NCBI GenBank assembly: GCA_017354895.1
Contig: CP071495.1
Coordinates: forward strand, 1,719,001-1,783,000
DNA length: 64,000 nt
Direction: 5' to 3'
From: Podospora comata
Lineage: Eukaryota > Ascomycota > Sordariomycetes > Sordariales > Podosporaceae
Shown here in pieces: positions 33,314 to 44,711 of this stretch. Position 1 is the stretch's first letter, and each line of letters starts with the position of its first letter. The position numbers were made by a program, and so were the translations under genes. A model generated the notes under the pieces. That model saw nothing but the letters and a program-made list of their open reading frames with translations. It ran no database searches and was not told where the DNA came from.

Positions 33314-35894
33314 ATGCCTGGCGCCGTGGCCACGGGCCATTCCCACCGCCCGACTACCAAGCAGCGGAACAAGGGCTTCAAATCGCGAAAGGCAACCAAG
33401 GGTCAGCTTCGGGACACTGCCAAAGGTATGAGTCACGCCGTGCTCGGGGAACCATGGGGGATTGGGGTCTAAAAGGGGCAATGAATGGGCTGCACAGAAC
33501 AGAGGACTTTGGAGAATTTAGTTTGCAACAGTCGGGCCGTTGGCTGACATTTCCGAACCAACAGGCAGAATCGAACCCGGACAGCGCAAGACGATCCACC
33601 AGCAAGCCATGTCTAAACTCGACCGAAAGAACCGTGCGAAACAGAGGCAGCAGGAGAAGGCTAGGGAACATGCCAGGGAGACTTCGGTCTTCGCCGGCAA
33701 GGACGGTGCGCCGCGCAATGTTGCCGTTATCCCCTTGTGTGTGGATGGCGACGCTGTCGCTGCCATCAAGGCCCTGAACGAGAGCGTAGAAGCCGAGGCT
33801 GAGATCAAGGAGGGATGCTTCCGGGTGCCCGTCACTAGATTCAAGCAGAAGCTGCAGTATTTCCCTGTAACCAGGGACCTTACCGCATGCTTGGACGCCG
33901 CTCGGGTAGCCGATTTCGTCGTTCTGATCCTCTCGGCCGAGCACGAGGTTGACCCCCTGGGAGAGCTCATCATTCGCAGCGTCGAAAGCCAGGGCATGTC
34001 CACCCTGTTTACCGTCATCCAGGGCCTCAACAAGATCGAAGCCGCGAAGCAGAGGTTGTCGGTCATCTCTTCCCTCAAATCATACATCACCCATTTCCAC
34101 CCCGAACAGGAGAAGCTTTGCAGCCTCGACAACCGCCAGGAATGCGCCAACTTGATGCGCTCGCTGTGCAACACCACGCCGAAGGGTGTCAGGTGGAGAG
34201 ATGAGCGGAGTTGGATGTTGGTGGAGGATGTCAACTTTGGCGGCGAGTCCACGGTTGTCACCGGTGTGGTCAGGGGCAAGGGTCTCAAGGCGGACAGACT
34301 GGTTCAGGTTGGAGATTGGGGAACATTCCAAATTGAAAGGATCACCGCTGCACCGCTTGCGGCCCAGAAACCTGAGGGTATGGCTGTCGGCGGAGCGGAG
34401 GGAGACGCTTTGGACGCTCCTACCGAGGACCAGGATGAGCTTGCCGAGCTTGCACCGGAAGAGGTCAACATGGAGGACGACGATATGGATGCCGCTTCCG
34501 CCGTGCCTGAGCAGAAGAAGGGAGTTTTGCTGGACGAGCACCATTATTTCTCTGACGACGACCAAGTTATTGCGCTCCAAATGCCCAAAAAGGTGCCCAA
34601 GGGCACTTCCAAGTACCAGGCCGCCTGGTTCTTGGACGGCGGTGAGGAGTCAGAGGATGGATCAGACCTCGAGGATTTCGAGATGGAGGATGCGCTAGAG
34701 GAGGAGCCAGCAAGACCAGAGGACGGCATCGAGGGTGCTGCTGGAGACGTTGCCATGACCGAGGGCGCGCCAACAGAATACGCCAAGTCGGTAGCGTTCG
34801 TCGAGCCCGACGAGGATGAGGACGCTATGGGGCTGGAGGCCTATCGCAAGCAGAAGCGGTCCGAGGCCGAGGACGACTTGGAGTTCCCGGATGAGATCGA
34901 GCTCCACCCCAATGTTCTCGCCCGGGAAAGACTGGCCAAGTACAGAGGTCTCAAGAGCTTGAGGACGAGTCCTTGGGTAGAAGAGGAGGATCGCGCGCAC
35001 GAGCCGGAGGAGTGGAGAAGGTTACTTCAAATTCAAGACTACCAGGCGGCCCGCATCAGATCGGCTAGAGAAGCTCTGGTTGGCGGTGTTGCCCCTGGCA
35101 CTCGTGTTCACGTCCACCTCAGAGGCGTGCCATCAGAGGTTCGGGCTTCTCACAGCTCAGGCCGACCGCTCGCTCTTGTTTCTCTGTTGAGGCACGAGCA
35201 CAAGCGGACCGCCATGAACATTCTCATCAACCTCCCTGCTGATGCCACAGCGCCCATCAAGTCAAAGGAGGAGTTGGTTGTTCAGTACGGCCCAAGGAGG
35301 TTCGTCATCAAGCCCTTGTTTTCTCAGGGCGGCGCCACTCCCAACGACGTCCACAAGTACTGCCGGTACATTCACCCCGGACAGTCGGCCGTGGCGACCT
35401 TTAGGGGTCCTGTCGCGTGGGGTTCCATGCCGGCTCTTTTTTACAAGAGAATCGTTCCTGGCGAGGCGACTCCCCACGACGACGACGAGTCGGATCTGCC
35501 GCTGAAGTTGGTGGCCACGGGCACCACCATGCCCCCGTCTACCTCCCGTGTCATTGCCAAGAGGGCAATTCTCACCGGTCACCCATACCACATCCACAAG
35601 AAGATCGTTACCGTCCGGTACATGTTTTTCAACAGAGAAGACGTGGAATGGTTCAAGGCGCTGCCCATGTGGACCAGGAGAGGCCGCACCGGTTTCATCA
35701 AGGAGCCCCTCGGTACTCACGGGTACTTCAAGGCGACGTTTGACGGGCGGATCAACCCCCAGGACTCGGTCGGTGTCAGCTTGTACAAGCGGGTGTGGCC
35801 CCGTCCTGCGGAGCCGTTGAGGGGGCTGCTGCTTGACCCTGAGCAGGTGCCTGACTTGGTGGAGGATGATGCTATGGATGCGGATGCTGAGTAG
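33314..35894 (+). CDS. TSR1: Tsr1, 40S ribosome maturation factor
   Basis: Inactive translational-GTPase-like protein that binds late pre-40S particles and blocks early initiation-factor binding. Two exons, 33314-33425 and 33565-35894, give 813 aa (yeast Tsr1 is 788). The N-terminus MPGAVATGHSHRPTTKQRNK is the family hallmark. A G-like domain follows with ARVADFVVLILSAEHE. A long acidic region covers about residues 285-470. The C-terminal AARP2/Tsr1 domain includes VTVRYMFFNREDVEWFKALP and FIKEPLGTHGYFKATFDG. The intron has a CTGAC branch site. The Met at 33609 sits inside a longer open frame and is not the start. Confidence 0.96.
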
Positions 35895-36029
35895 GTGGTT
35901 AGATGTATACCCTCCTGACAGAGGGTCTTTTCATGACGGCGTTTTTGGGGTGGGGATTAATGAAAAGATTTTTGTTCTTGTTCTTTTTCATATTTTGCCA
36001 TCTCATCTTTCTGTTTACATATGCGTCGT

Positions 36030-36915
36030 CTACTCCAATTCCTCCAACCCAGGCGTCGGCCTTGGGCCGCCAACACTCCTCCTCTGCTCCTCGGCCCCGC
36101 TCGCCCTCCAAGCACTCAAGATCAAGTCAACAATATGCTCCACCCCGACCCCCTTCTTGACCTGCGCGAAGACCGTCGGCCCCCCCTCCCTCATCTTCCT
36201 CGCGTCCCTGTCCATGACATCCAAATCCGCGCCGACAATCTCGGCGAGATCGGTCTTGTTGACGACCAACAGGTCGCTCTGTGTGATGCCCGGGCCTCCC
36301 TTCCGCGGGATCTTGTCGCCGCCGCTGACGTCGATGACGTAGATGATGTAATCGGCGAGTTCACGGGAGTAGTTAGCGGCGAGGTTGTCGCCCCCGGACT
36401 CGATGAGGAGGAGGTCGGTGTCGAATTGGGCGTGGAGGTCCTCGAGGGCGGCGAGGTTGGCCGAGATGTCCTCGCGGACGGCGGCGTGGGGGCAGCCGCC
36501 GGTCTCGATTGCGCGGATGCGGGGGGCGGGGAGGGCTTTGTTTCGGGTGAGGAACTCTGCGTCTTCGCGGGTGAAGATGTCGTTTGTTACCGCCGCGAGG
36601 GAGTAGGAGGAGCGGAGGTGGCGGGAGAGGGAGAGCATGAGGGCTGTTTTGCCTGATCCTACGGGGCTATAAACAGGGGGTTAGTATATAGAGAGGGGGG
36701 ATAAAGGGGGGAAGGGAAGCGTACCCGCCGATGCCGATTGTGAAAGCGCGGTCGGCCCAGTTGCGGCCTTCGGTGATGGGCATTTCGCGGCCATGGTAGG
36801 AGCCGGGGCCGTCGAGGATCTCGTGGGAGTGGCCGTGGTCTGCTGCGGAGAAGGAGACGGCGTGGTCGTGGGAGGCGTGGAAGTGGACGCCGTCGTGGGT
36901 GTGTTGGTGAGACAT
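36030..36915 (-). CDS. ureG: UreG, urease accessory GTPase with His-rich N-terminus
   Basis: GTPase that drives nickel insertion into urease. Two exons in reading order: 36915-36725 and 36666-36030, giving 275 aa. The P-loop [13 protein letters not shown] is split by the intron. The rest is typical Ure[52 protein letters not shown] and [12 protein letters not shown]. The N-terminal 31 residues hold 10 His (for example [15 protein letters not shown]), a probable nickel-binding tail known from plant and fungal UreG. No other urease gene lies in the window, as expected for fungi where they are scattered. It converges with Tsr1, with 135 bp between the two stops. Confidence 0.96.
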
Positions 36916-37442
36916 TTTGATGTTGTTGGTTTCTCACAGTTGTCACTTGGGAAAGTTGGATTGGTTGTGAAAATGAAAAAGTTTAAACTTCAATTGACTG
37001 CTCCTGCAAAAGCCGCCGTTGATATCCACCCCTCTTGGACCCTCCCCCCCCTTTTCCGTCTTGGCCTCTGTCTCCGATTTGAGGAGGAGGGAGGAGGGGT
37101 AGCTTCGGGATATCCATCCAAGATCCATGGTGGTGGTGATGGTGGTGGTGAGGGGCATAGATAAGATAACGAGCTTGTGGTGTCATCATTCATCGTGGGG
37201 ATTACCTAATCCCTCTTCTTCTTCTTCTTCTTTCCCTTAACCCTGGACATCAAGGTTCACCACCTCCCCTTTCCCTTTTAACCTCATCCATCTCTTGTCC
37301 AAAAAAGTAGCTTCCGTCAAGGACTCCGTGAAGGATTCAACATGCATTCACTTTCCTCTTGGCAAAGGGAGTTTTCTGATCACATTTCGCAAGAAATGTG
37401 CTCATTCATGCTCCTACCTGCTTGCTGCTTCCCTTCCGAAAT

Positions 37443-37500
37443 ATGCAAGCAGCATCATGCAAGCAGCATCATGCAAGGTGTAGGCATGCAAGGTGTAGGG
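37443..37500. repeat. Two adjacent tandem duplications
   Basis: ATGCAAGCAGCATC occurs twice in a row (37443-37470), then ATGCAAGGTGTAGG plus one base twice (37471-37500). All four units share the start ATGCAAG, suggesting stepwise local duplication. Confidence 0.8.
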
Positions 37501-37504
37501 GGAG

Positions 37505-37546
<42 letters not shown>
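37505..37546. repeat. Compound microsatellite (AT)7(GT)14
   Basis: Seven AT units run straight into 14 GT units. This is a likely polymorphic site. Confidence 0.9.
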
Positions 37547-37548
<2 letters not shown>

Positions 37549-37926
37549 CCATCGTGAGAAAACCTGCTCTTTCTCTCTCTACTGCCCCCCTGCAACACAG
37601 CTCACAATCCAGGTACTGGGGATGCTTACTCAGACGTCGGTTGGTAGTTAGGGAACGACTCAAGTGCGAACTGGATAGTTTGTGATAATAACGGCGAGTT
37701 CGAGCCAGCCAATCGTGGCGTTGGGTAATGTCCGGTAGACTGTGTACGCACGGGTTCGTACCCTCACTGTTGGAAACGTTACCTATTGAATGATGTAGGT
37801 CGTCAGGTGAAGGTCTTTTATTGATTTTTTTGACGGACCATCTCTTTCCGTGGAGAGTTTCTTGTTTTGTTAGTAAAGCTGAGAAGAGCTACAAGGGGAA
37901 GGAAGGGTTTCATCGAGAGCTGTGTG

Positions 37927-37934
37927 TATAAAAG
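37927..37934 (+). promoter_or_regulatory. TATA box of the DJ-1/PfpI gene
   Basis: TATAAAAG, a full consensus, 167 bp before the ATG at 38101. A TATA box suggests regulated expression. Confidence 0.55.
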
Positions 37935-38100
37935 GCGGCATCTTCTTCTCACACTGGCATCCCAGGTTTTCTTTTCACGCTGGATCTAACTTGTCTATTA
38001 CGGACTGATTGGTTTTCAAGAAACTGATCTCTCATCGACCACTGGGGGAAAAGAAAAACTTCATCTTTTGTTTGGGAGAACACTCACACACCTCTTCAAA

Positions 38101-39085
38101 ATGAAGCCCAACTCATCCCTCATCGGACTTCTCACCACCCTCCTCTTACTCACCTCTTCAGTCCTCGCCTCCCCACAACACGGCAAAGCAAAAGGAAAAG
38201 GCAAACCCCCCATCCCCATCACCCCCCCCTCAGAAGAACCCCCAACCCACTACGGCGTTCTCCTCATCCGCGCCTTTCAACCGCTAGACATCTACGGCCC
38301 CCTCGACACCCTCCAACTCCTAGCCGTAAGCCCCCCCTCCCCTTTCTTCCCCCTTCCCCATCCCCCTAAACTAACCTCCCCCTAGCACAACCGCCACCTA
38401 ACCCTCACCCTCCTCTCCCGCACCCTTCTCCCCGTAACCTCCGAGCCCGCCTCGGCAATGATGAACACCCACAGATCCACCTTCTGGCCCACCATCTCCC
38501 CAACCCACACCCTCACCTCCCCCCCATCCAACCTCCAAGTCCTCATCATCCCCGGCGGCCCCGGCGCCCGATCCCCCGACCTCGGCCCCGAAATAGCCTT
38601 CATCCGCTCCGTCTTCCCCAAGCTCCAATACCTAATCACAATCTGCACCGGCTCCGGCATCGCCGCCCAATCCGGCGTCCTCGACGGCCGCCGCGCGACG
38701 ACCAACAAGGCGGCTTGGAATTCCATGACGGCCATGGGGCCAAAGGTGAAATGGGTCGCGCCCGCGAGGTGGGTTGAGGATGGCAAGGTTTGGAGCAGCA
38801 GTGGTGTAAGTTGTCCCCCGCCTCAAAACATCATCATGCAGAAAAAAAAAAACAGAAAAAAAAAAGGAAAAAAGATTGACAGTGATACCCTTACGGGAAA
38901 AAAAACAGGTCACGGCAGGAATAGATCTCATCTACGAGTTCATCAAGCAGAAATACCCCAATGGTACGGCACTGACAAAAAGATTCGGCGAGGTCACCGA
39001 GTACGAGCCCGAAACTGACTGGAGAGCTGACCCCTGGAGCGAGAGGTTCAATGTTACTGTTCCTGTTCCTGAGCCTCTGGTGTAG
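38101..39085 (+). CDS. Secreted DJ-1/PfpI (class I glutamine amidotransferase-like) protein
   Basis: Three exons, 38101-38325, 38386-38805 and 38909-39085, give 273 aa. The N-terminus is a clear signal peptide (NSSLIGLLTTLLLLTSSVLA). A Lys/Gly/Pro-rich linker follows, then the DJ-1/PfpI fold: YGVLLIRAFQPLDIYGPLDT, VLIIPGGPGARSPD and the nucleophile elbow ITICTGSGIAAQSGVLDGRR with its Cys. The substrate is unknown; relatives are annotated as isonitrile hydratase-like or ThiJ/PfpI proteins. The secretion signal is the notable feature. Introns are 60 and 103 nt, the second A-rich. Confidence 0.9.
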
Positions 39086-39923
39086 AGGGCTGAGTTGGGT
39101 TCGAGTCTGTAATTGACGAGTTGGAGGAGAAAGGCAAGCAGGCGAGCGTGAATCTGTTGTTTTGCCATGATCGTTAGCAATTATTATCTTTGACGAGTTG
39201 AAATCAGCATTACATGAGGTACCTAAAACTGCCATTCTACACATGTCATCATGACAACAGAGCAACATACATAAGAATAAGAGCTCATTAAGGATTGACT
39301 ATGGGTTTGTATCTATTTGTTACATGGACAAGGCCAAGTTAATCCATTGCAGGCCATGCATCTGCTGAGCATCAACAACAACACGTCCATCCAGGACTAA
39401 AAAGAAAAAGCAGTCTCCCGTCATTATCCTCCACAACCTCCCTTTTCTTTTTTTGTTCTTGTACCCCCACATTGGTCAAACCTTGCTCCCCAAGAAAATG
39501 ATTTCTCACAGTTATATTTGAATGAAAACGATTGCCAGGCGCGGCCCACCCCGAGGGTTTGGCAGGTCGCTGTCCCCATTAGATCGGACAGAACAGATTC
39601 CCCCGTCCCCTTTAAAGAAGGTTGCAAAGCCGCAAACCGTTGATGTCGCAAAACACTAATCATGAAGTGTCCAAAGCACTCGAACGGGCAGTAGCCTCCC
39701 GAGCGTAGGATGTCGGGTGATCTCTAAGATTAGCTGCTGGCGAAGATGTTGGGTGAAGAACCGAGATGAATATGGTGTGGGTCAACTCGTCGAAAGAACG
39801 ATTGCGAAAATCATGGTCGTAATACAGAAAAGAAAAAAGAAAAAAAAAACGAATGGACTCGGACGATGAATGTGTCTGAGAGAAGAGGAAAAAGAAATGC
39901 TTCTTCAGATCGCGGATCAAATC
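39086..39923. other. Convergent 3' region, DJ-1/PfpI gene and PUF gene
   Basis: About 840 bp, no gene seen. The long gap before the PUF stop may include a long PUF 3' untranslated region. Confidence 0.5.
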
Positions 39924-42579
39924 TTAACGGTACGCGGCACCACCACCGCCACCACCACCGCCACCACCACCACCACCTCCATAGGGGCGGCTAGGACGAA
40001 TGGCCGCCATGGAGGAGGGACCAACGCCAGGACCAGGCCGGGTGGCGACGGCGTGGTTGGTGCAGAGCATGCCGACACGGGAACCAAACTTGGAGCCACG
40101 GAGAGACACCATGTGCTTGCGAATATGAGCGGCGACAATCTCGCGATGCTGGGGGTTGGCGTGCGTCAAGATGTACTGGATGAGATAGTTACCGTACTGA
40201 TCGCTGGCGATGTCGATAAGGGGAATGCGGGGACGTTCGTGCCGGCCCTCGCAGACACGGTCAAGATAGCGGCCCAGAAACTCGGGGCCACCAATCTTCA
40301 GACACTTCTCGACCACCTTGGACGCAAACTGGTCCATGCTGTACTCGGCGGCATATCGAATGACATGGTCGATGGCTCGGCTGCGGTCAGCCGGGGCGCC
40401 ATGCTCGCAGATGTGCTGGATGCACCAGTTGCCAAACTGGCCATGAGCGACAATGTCGATATTGGCAAGCACCTCCTCAATGCAAGGACGCTGTAGACAT
40501 CCATGTTAGCGATCGCCAGCACCGCAGAGCAACGTGACAGCACAAACCTTGTCCTCCTCCAAACAATTCTCAAAGATGTTCTGCACAACCAAACTACCCG
40601 TCTCGCCCAAGGCAACCTCGTGCCACATGCCGCGCAGCGACTCGTTGACATACTTCATGATCTGGGGAGGAGACTCGGTCCAACGCAGCTCGAACAGCTT
40701 CTGCCAGACGTGGCAAGCATAACGGTGAATGACCGTCTCGGGAATCCGGCGCAACAGCTCGTGAACCATGATGGCCTTGTACTCCTCGGGCACCGAGTCG
40801 AAGGCCTTCTGAACCACATGGCAGCCAAAGGGGTCCATCGAGAGATTCAGAGTGTTTCCGCGAATCGCCTCGGCAATCTTGACCACCTGTTCCGGAGTGC
40901 CATGCTCAAAGCAGCGCTGCACCAAGAAGTTGCCGAACCGGTTGACCATCAAGGGGTAGGCCTGAGCAACAATCGCCTCCACGATGTCGTACTTTTGGTC
41001 AGGGGTGCCGACCTTGAGCTTTTGCTGCAGAAAGATGGAGGCTTGCTGGTCATTGTTGCACACAATCTTGTCGACGATGTACTTCCAGTCGCAAGTGACG
41101 TTGCGGTCAAGAAGGCGGCGATAGTTGAGAGGCTCGGTCGTGGCAGAGACGTAGGTCTGGCCTTCGCTGGAAATGGACTGCAATTCAAGCGTCAGCATGA
41201 TGCTTCAAGCAATAGCCCGTTTGAAGCTCACCTCAGTCTTTCCCCAGGGTCCCTGGGAAGAGGAGGTGAACTCGGTGGCATGGGGTGAGAGTGGAGACCC
41301 AACCTGTTGCTGCGGGTAGGGGGGATACATCCCCAAGCCCATGCCGCCGGCCATGGGGGCCTGATTGCCGTAGGGATAGCTGAGAGCGGTGCTGTCATAG
41401 GGGCCAGCATTCATGTTGAAGCCGCCGCTGTAGTTGGACGAGGGAGTGTAGCGGCTGTCGTAGCGATTGGTGCGGCGTCCCATGGGCCTCATCATATCCT
41501 GGTCAGGCGGAGCTCGATCCTGGCGATACACCTCCAGGCCTGTGTGATTGTATGAGGTTTCGTACCCTGCGGTGGGAGCGCGGGGATCGGTCCAGGGAGT
41601 CGCCTGGGGCGCACCTGTCACGGCGGTGGTCTGGGGGAACTGACTGGGATAAGAAGGCTGCTTGTTCCAGATACCGCGAGCGCGGCTCATGCCTCCTGTC
41701 GACATGGGCTCGGGAATCTCGGCGCGGGCATCGTCGGGAACAAGCCAGCCCGGCTCGCGAAGATAAGGCAGCTTGGCGGAGCTGCCGCAAGTCGGACCTC
41801 CCGAGAGAGCCCGAGCAATCGGGGAGACAGCGCCGGTAATCGACGAGGCAAAGTCGGATTCGACGACACCAAGAGCTGGAGTGACGCGCCCACTCTCAAG
41901 ACCGTAGCGGTTCTGCGACTCGAGGCGTGAGATGTGGTTGTGAGCTTGAGCGAGCTCGAGCTTCAAACGCAAAACCTCCTCGGTGCTGGCCTGCGTCTCG
42001 TTCTGGGCGGCGCTGGCAGGTCGAGTGGTGGGGGCAGTCTGCGACGAAGGGAAGCCGTCCGTGGCGGGCGTGATGGGCAGAGAGCTGCAGGACGACTGGT
42101 GGTCCAGGGCTCTGGTGTGCACAGCATCCTCGTCCGAAGCCTTGCGCATGTCGCTCTGATGCTGCAAGATGGCAGACTGCTGCTCGGAAATCTTGGCGTA
42201 GAGTTTCTCCATGGGGTACGAGTCGGACGGAGGCGGCTCGTGTTTGATCTTCACCTTCTGTTATGATCAGTCCAATCTTTGACAGGAGAGTTGAGTGGCA
42301 GCACCAACCTTGGGATAGCTCTGGTTGGCCAGCTTCGAGGTGCTAAGGGCGCTGACGTTCTTCTTGAGGGAGACGGGAAGGGAGCTGCCGTCCTGTAGCA
42401 GAGCGGGTTAGAAACTTATCCATTGCCTGTCTGTGCAGCGAGTGAATGCGGAGGGGCAATGCCTGAGATGAGTGGGCCGCAAACTCGTCAGAGTTTTTGG
42501 AGTTTTCATCGTGGGAGCAGCTCTTGGAAGCCTGGGTACGTCGCTCCGTGGGAGAGCCGCTCATGGCTGCGGTCGACAT
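39924..42579 (-). CDS. PUF (Pumilio) family RNA-binding protein
   Basis: Binds UGUA-type elements in mRNA 3' untranslated regions to control stability and translation. Model of five exons in reading order: 42579-42463, 42392-42309, 42257-41232, 41177-40548 and 40490-39924, giving 807 aa. The N-terminal half is disordered with a short coiled coil (LRLKLELAQAHNHISRLESQ). The C-terminal half carries PUF repeats, for example RFGNFLVQRCFEHG, DPFGCHVVQKAFD, QFGNWCIQHICEHG, QFASKVVEKCLK and QYGNYLIQYILTH. The protein ends in a run of about 14 Gly before AAYR. The first intron fits the frame only with a GC donor (CAG/GC), so exon 1 is less sure than the rest. I cannot assign it to a specific yeast PUF. 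Confidence 0.92.
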
Positions 42580-43781
42580 GGTCCAGAACCCGATGGTGGC
42601 GGTGCGGGATTAGACAGAGCCGACGATTCAAATTACTTGATCCAATGTGATCTGACAAGGTGAGAATATGGTCCAGGTGTACCTAGCAAAAAAGAAGAAG
42701 TAGATGGCAGTTGATGGTTTGTGGTGAAAAGGCAGAGAGGCCAGATGGCGGAGGAGTAAGTAGAGCAGACGGTCGGGCAGTCTGCCGCTCCACCACCGAC
42801 GAGGCAGACGCGAATCTTCAGCTGGGCAGGTGAGGCGACCTGGTCGAAGGGAAGGTGCGGACCGTGTTGAGATAAAAAGTTAGCCCGTCGGGACCGAGAT
42901 CTGATTTTGATCGATGATTGCCTCTGCGGTGGTGCGCCGAAGGTTCGTCCTCGACCAAGAACCTTTTATAAAACGTGGCCGAGATGCTGGAGATGCGTGG
43001 TAAAGAGCGTAGTTGAGTTGGGCTTGGTCGTATAGGGGAGGTGGAAGCCCAGAGACAGCCGTTGTTTGGTGAAGGAGGAAAGAACAACAGCAGGGGGCGG
43101 CTGGCCGATTCTACAGACAGGACAGATGAGGGAGCCAGTCACCGTCTCGTCTAAAGGCTGGAATCGGCGGAGCAGTGAAGGACCGGGGACCGGAGCAGGC
43201 TTGAGTCTCACATGTAGCATCTCAACATCAGACGGCAGCTCAAAGGGAAGGGACGACTGCTTACCGGGCAGCCAATGGCCGGACGACCCGGCCGAATGGG
43301 TGGCCACAGCGTCGGTAACTGTGGGAAAGGGTAGGGAGGGATATGGCGGAAGGGACCCGTGGACGTGACTGCCTCGATAGCCGTCAGCGACGAGGCAAGG
43401 CACACGATTGGAGGTTTCCAGTTTCATCACCTCGCTCAGGGGTATCACGTCGATGCCTTGAGCATGGAAATCATCCGATCTGCTACATTGACGCTGTAAC
43501 GGCAATGTTGCTTTTGCTGGGTAAGCAGCTTCAGCGCCGTCGACAGACAGTAATATGCAGCAACAAAAGCAGGGGGAAATGATGGGTTGAGCCCAACCCT
43601 ACAGAACATGATCAAAGGCAAGAGAAGGCCACAATACCTGGCTGGGAACGCAAGCAACACAGCCACGACTCCAGCACCGAGAATGGCAATATGTTCCAAA
43701 AGCCCGGGTATATTTTTTTACCTTCTTCTATACAGTAGTAATACACATGAGATCGTGGGCATCGTCCGTCGCTCCAAGCAA
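42580..43781. other. PUF upstream region and mS33 3' flank
   Basis: 1.2 kb. A minus-strand frame of 179 codons (42966-43505) is open but has no family resemblance and an unlikely composition. It may be part of a long PUF leader. No gene supported. Confidence 0.45.
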
Positions 43782-44262
43782 TCATTTTTTCTTCTTGTGA
43801 TCTGTGTACGGTTAGCATGCTGACCTTCCGCCGCAGCACCCAGACCAACATACCGGGAGCAGAGTTCTTCTTCTTGGGCGCACCCTTCCCGCGCGCTTTC
43901 AGACTGCGACATGTCAGACCACACAAGCACCCCAGCTATCCCAATGCCGAAAACCCACAGAGAAACATGTTCGAAACGGTCCAGCTCTTTCTCGTCGTCA
44001 ACCAGGAGGTGAAGATCCCTGAACTCGGCCTGGAACTCCTGCATGGTCCATATCCTTCGTGGGTAGTATCCGGCGAGGGCGGGGCCCTTGAGGCGCTGTC
44101 TCAGGATCTTGTTGCCGGCGCGGATGCCATCGGGGTTGAAGGTGGTCTCGAAGAGCTTGCAGCGAGCCTGGGGAGTCGGGGTTAGCGACCGAGGTTGACG
44201 GGTGGATAGCAGAGTCTTCTCACCTCCATGAGCTGCAGTAACCTCGCGCGTGGGACCGACAT
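43782..44262 (-). CDS. RSM27: Mitochondrial small-subunit ribosomal protein mS33 (Rsm27 type)
   Basis: Component of the mitochondrial ribosome small subunit. Four exons in reading order: 44262-44224, 44167-43959, 43903-43854 and 43801-43782, giving 105 aa (yeast Rsm27 is 110). The N-terminus [20 protein letters not shown], the block [20 protein letters not shown] and the basic end [16 protein letters not shown] then KKKK match the family along the whole length. The last exon is 20 nt. The second intron uses GTGGGT with a CTGAC branch site, and other donors break the frame. Because of the small exons the gene is invisible to simple ORF finding. It diverges from the RNase III gene. Confidence 0.94.
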
Positions 44263-44711
44263 CTTGCCGTTACGTGGACGATTTGTCGCAAATCGAGCCG
44301 CTCTTTTCAAGAGTCGAGGACGCTTGACGTTGAGAGATCTTTGGCGATAAGTGTGGGCCCGCCAATCACAGAGGCGGTAAGAGTGGGGCGGCAGATACCC
44401 TTGTCTGCAGCGCCAAGATATCTTTCCATCAACCTTCCCGCTACCCTTGGGACTTCTTTCAAAAGCAGGATAGTTTCATCAACCTCGATTTTCACAGCGA
44501 CGGCAGCGTTTTCTGCTGAGAAAATCTCATTTTCTGCTTGTAAGCCGCTCATCTCACAACGTTGATTCTTTGGCCGCCACGAACATAGATCCTAGCGCGC
44601 ATTACCTGACTCTCGAAGCAGACATCAAGGTTCTCTTCACCAACAAACACCTCCCTCTCTCACCTTGAACCTTTTCACATCTCAATCAGCAACTACCACC
44701 ACACACACAAA
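44263..44711. promoter_or_regulatory. Divergent upstream region, mS33 and RNase III
   Basis: 449 bp between start codons, no gene seen. The right end is CA-rich like a leader. Confidence 0.55.

Larger units (their letters stand above)
36916..38100. promoter_or_regulatory. Divergent upstream region, UreG and the DJ-1/PfpI gene
   Basis: 1.2 kb without a gene. It contains nested tandem duplications, an (AT)(GT) microsatellite and a TATA box, each listed separately. Confidence 0.55.

Noticed and set aside
37740-37775. GGGTTCGTACCC, possible tRNA T-loop
   Set aside because: Only three stem pairs and no matching D-arm or acceptor stem.
42966-43505. 179-codon minus-strand ORF between PUF and mS33
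   Set aside because: No family resemblance and irregular composition; more likely untranslated leader or spacer.
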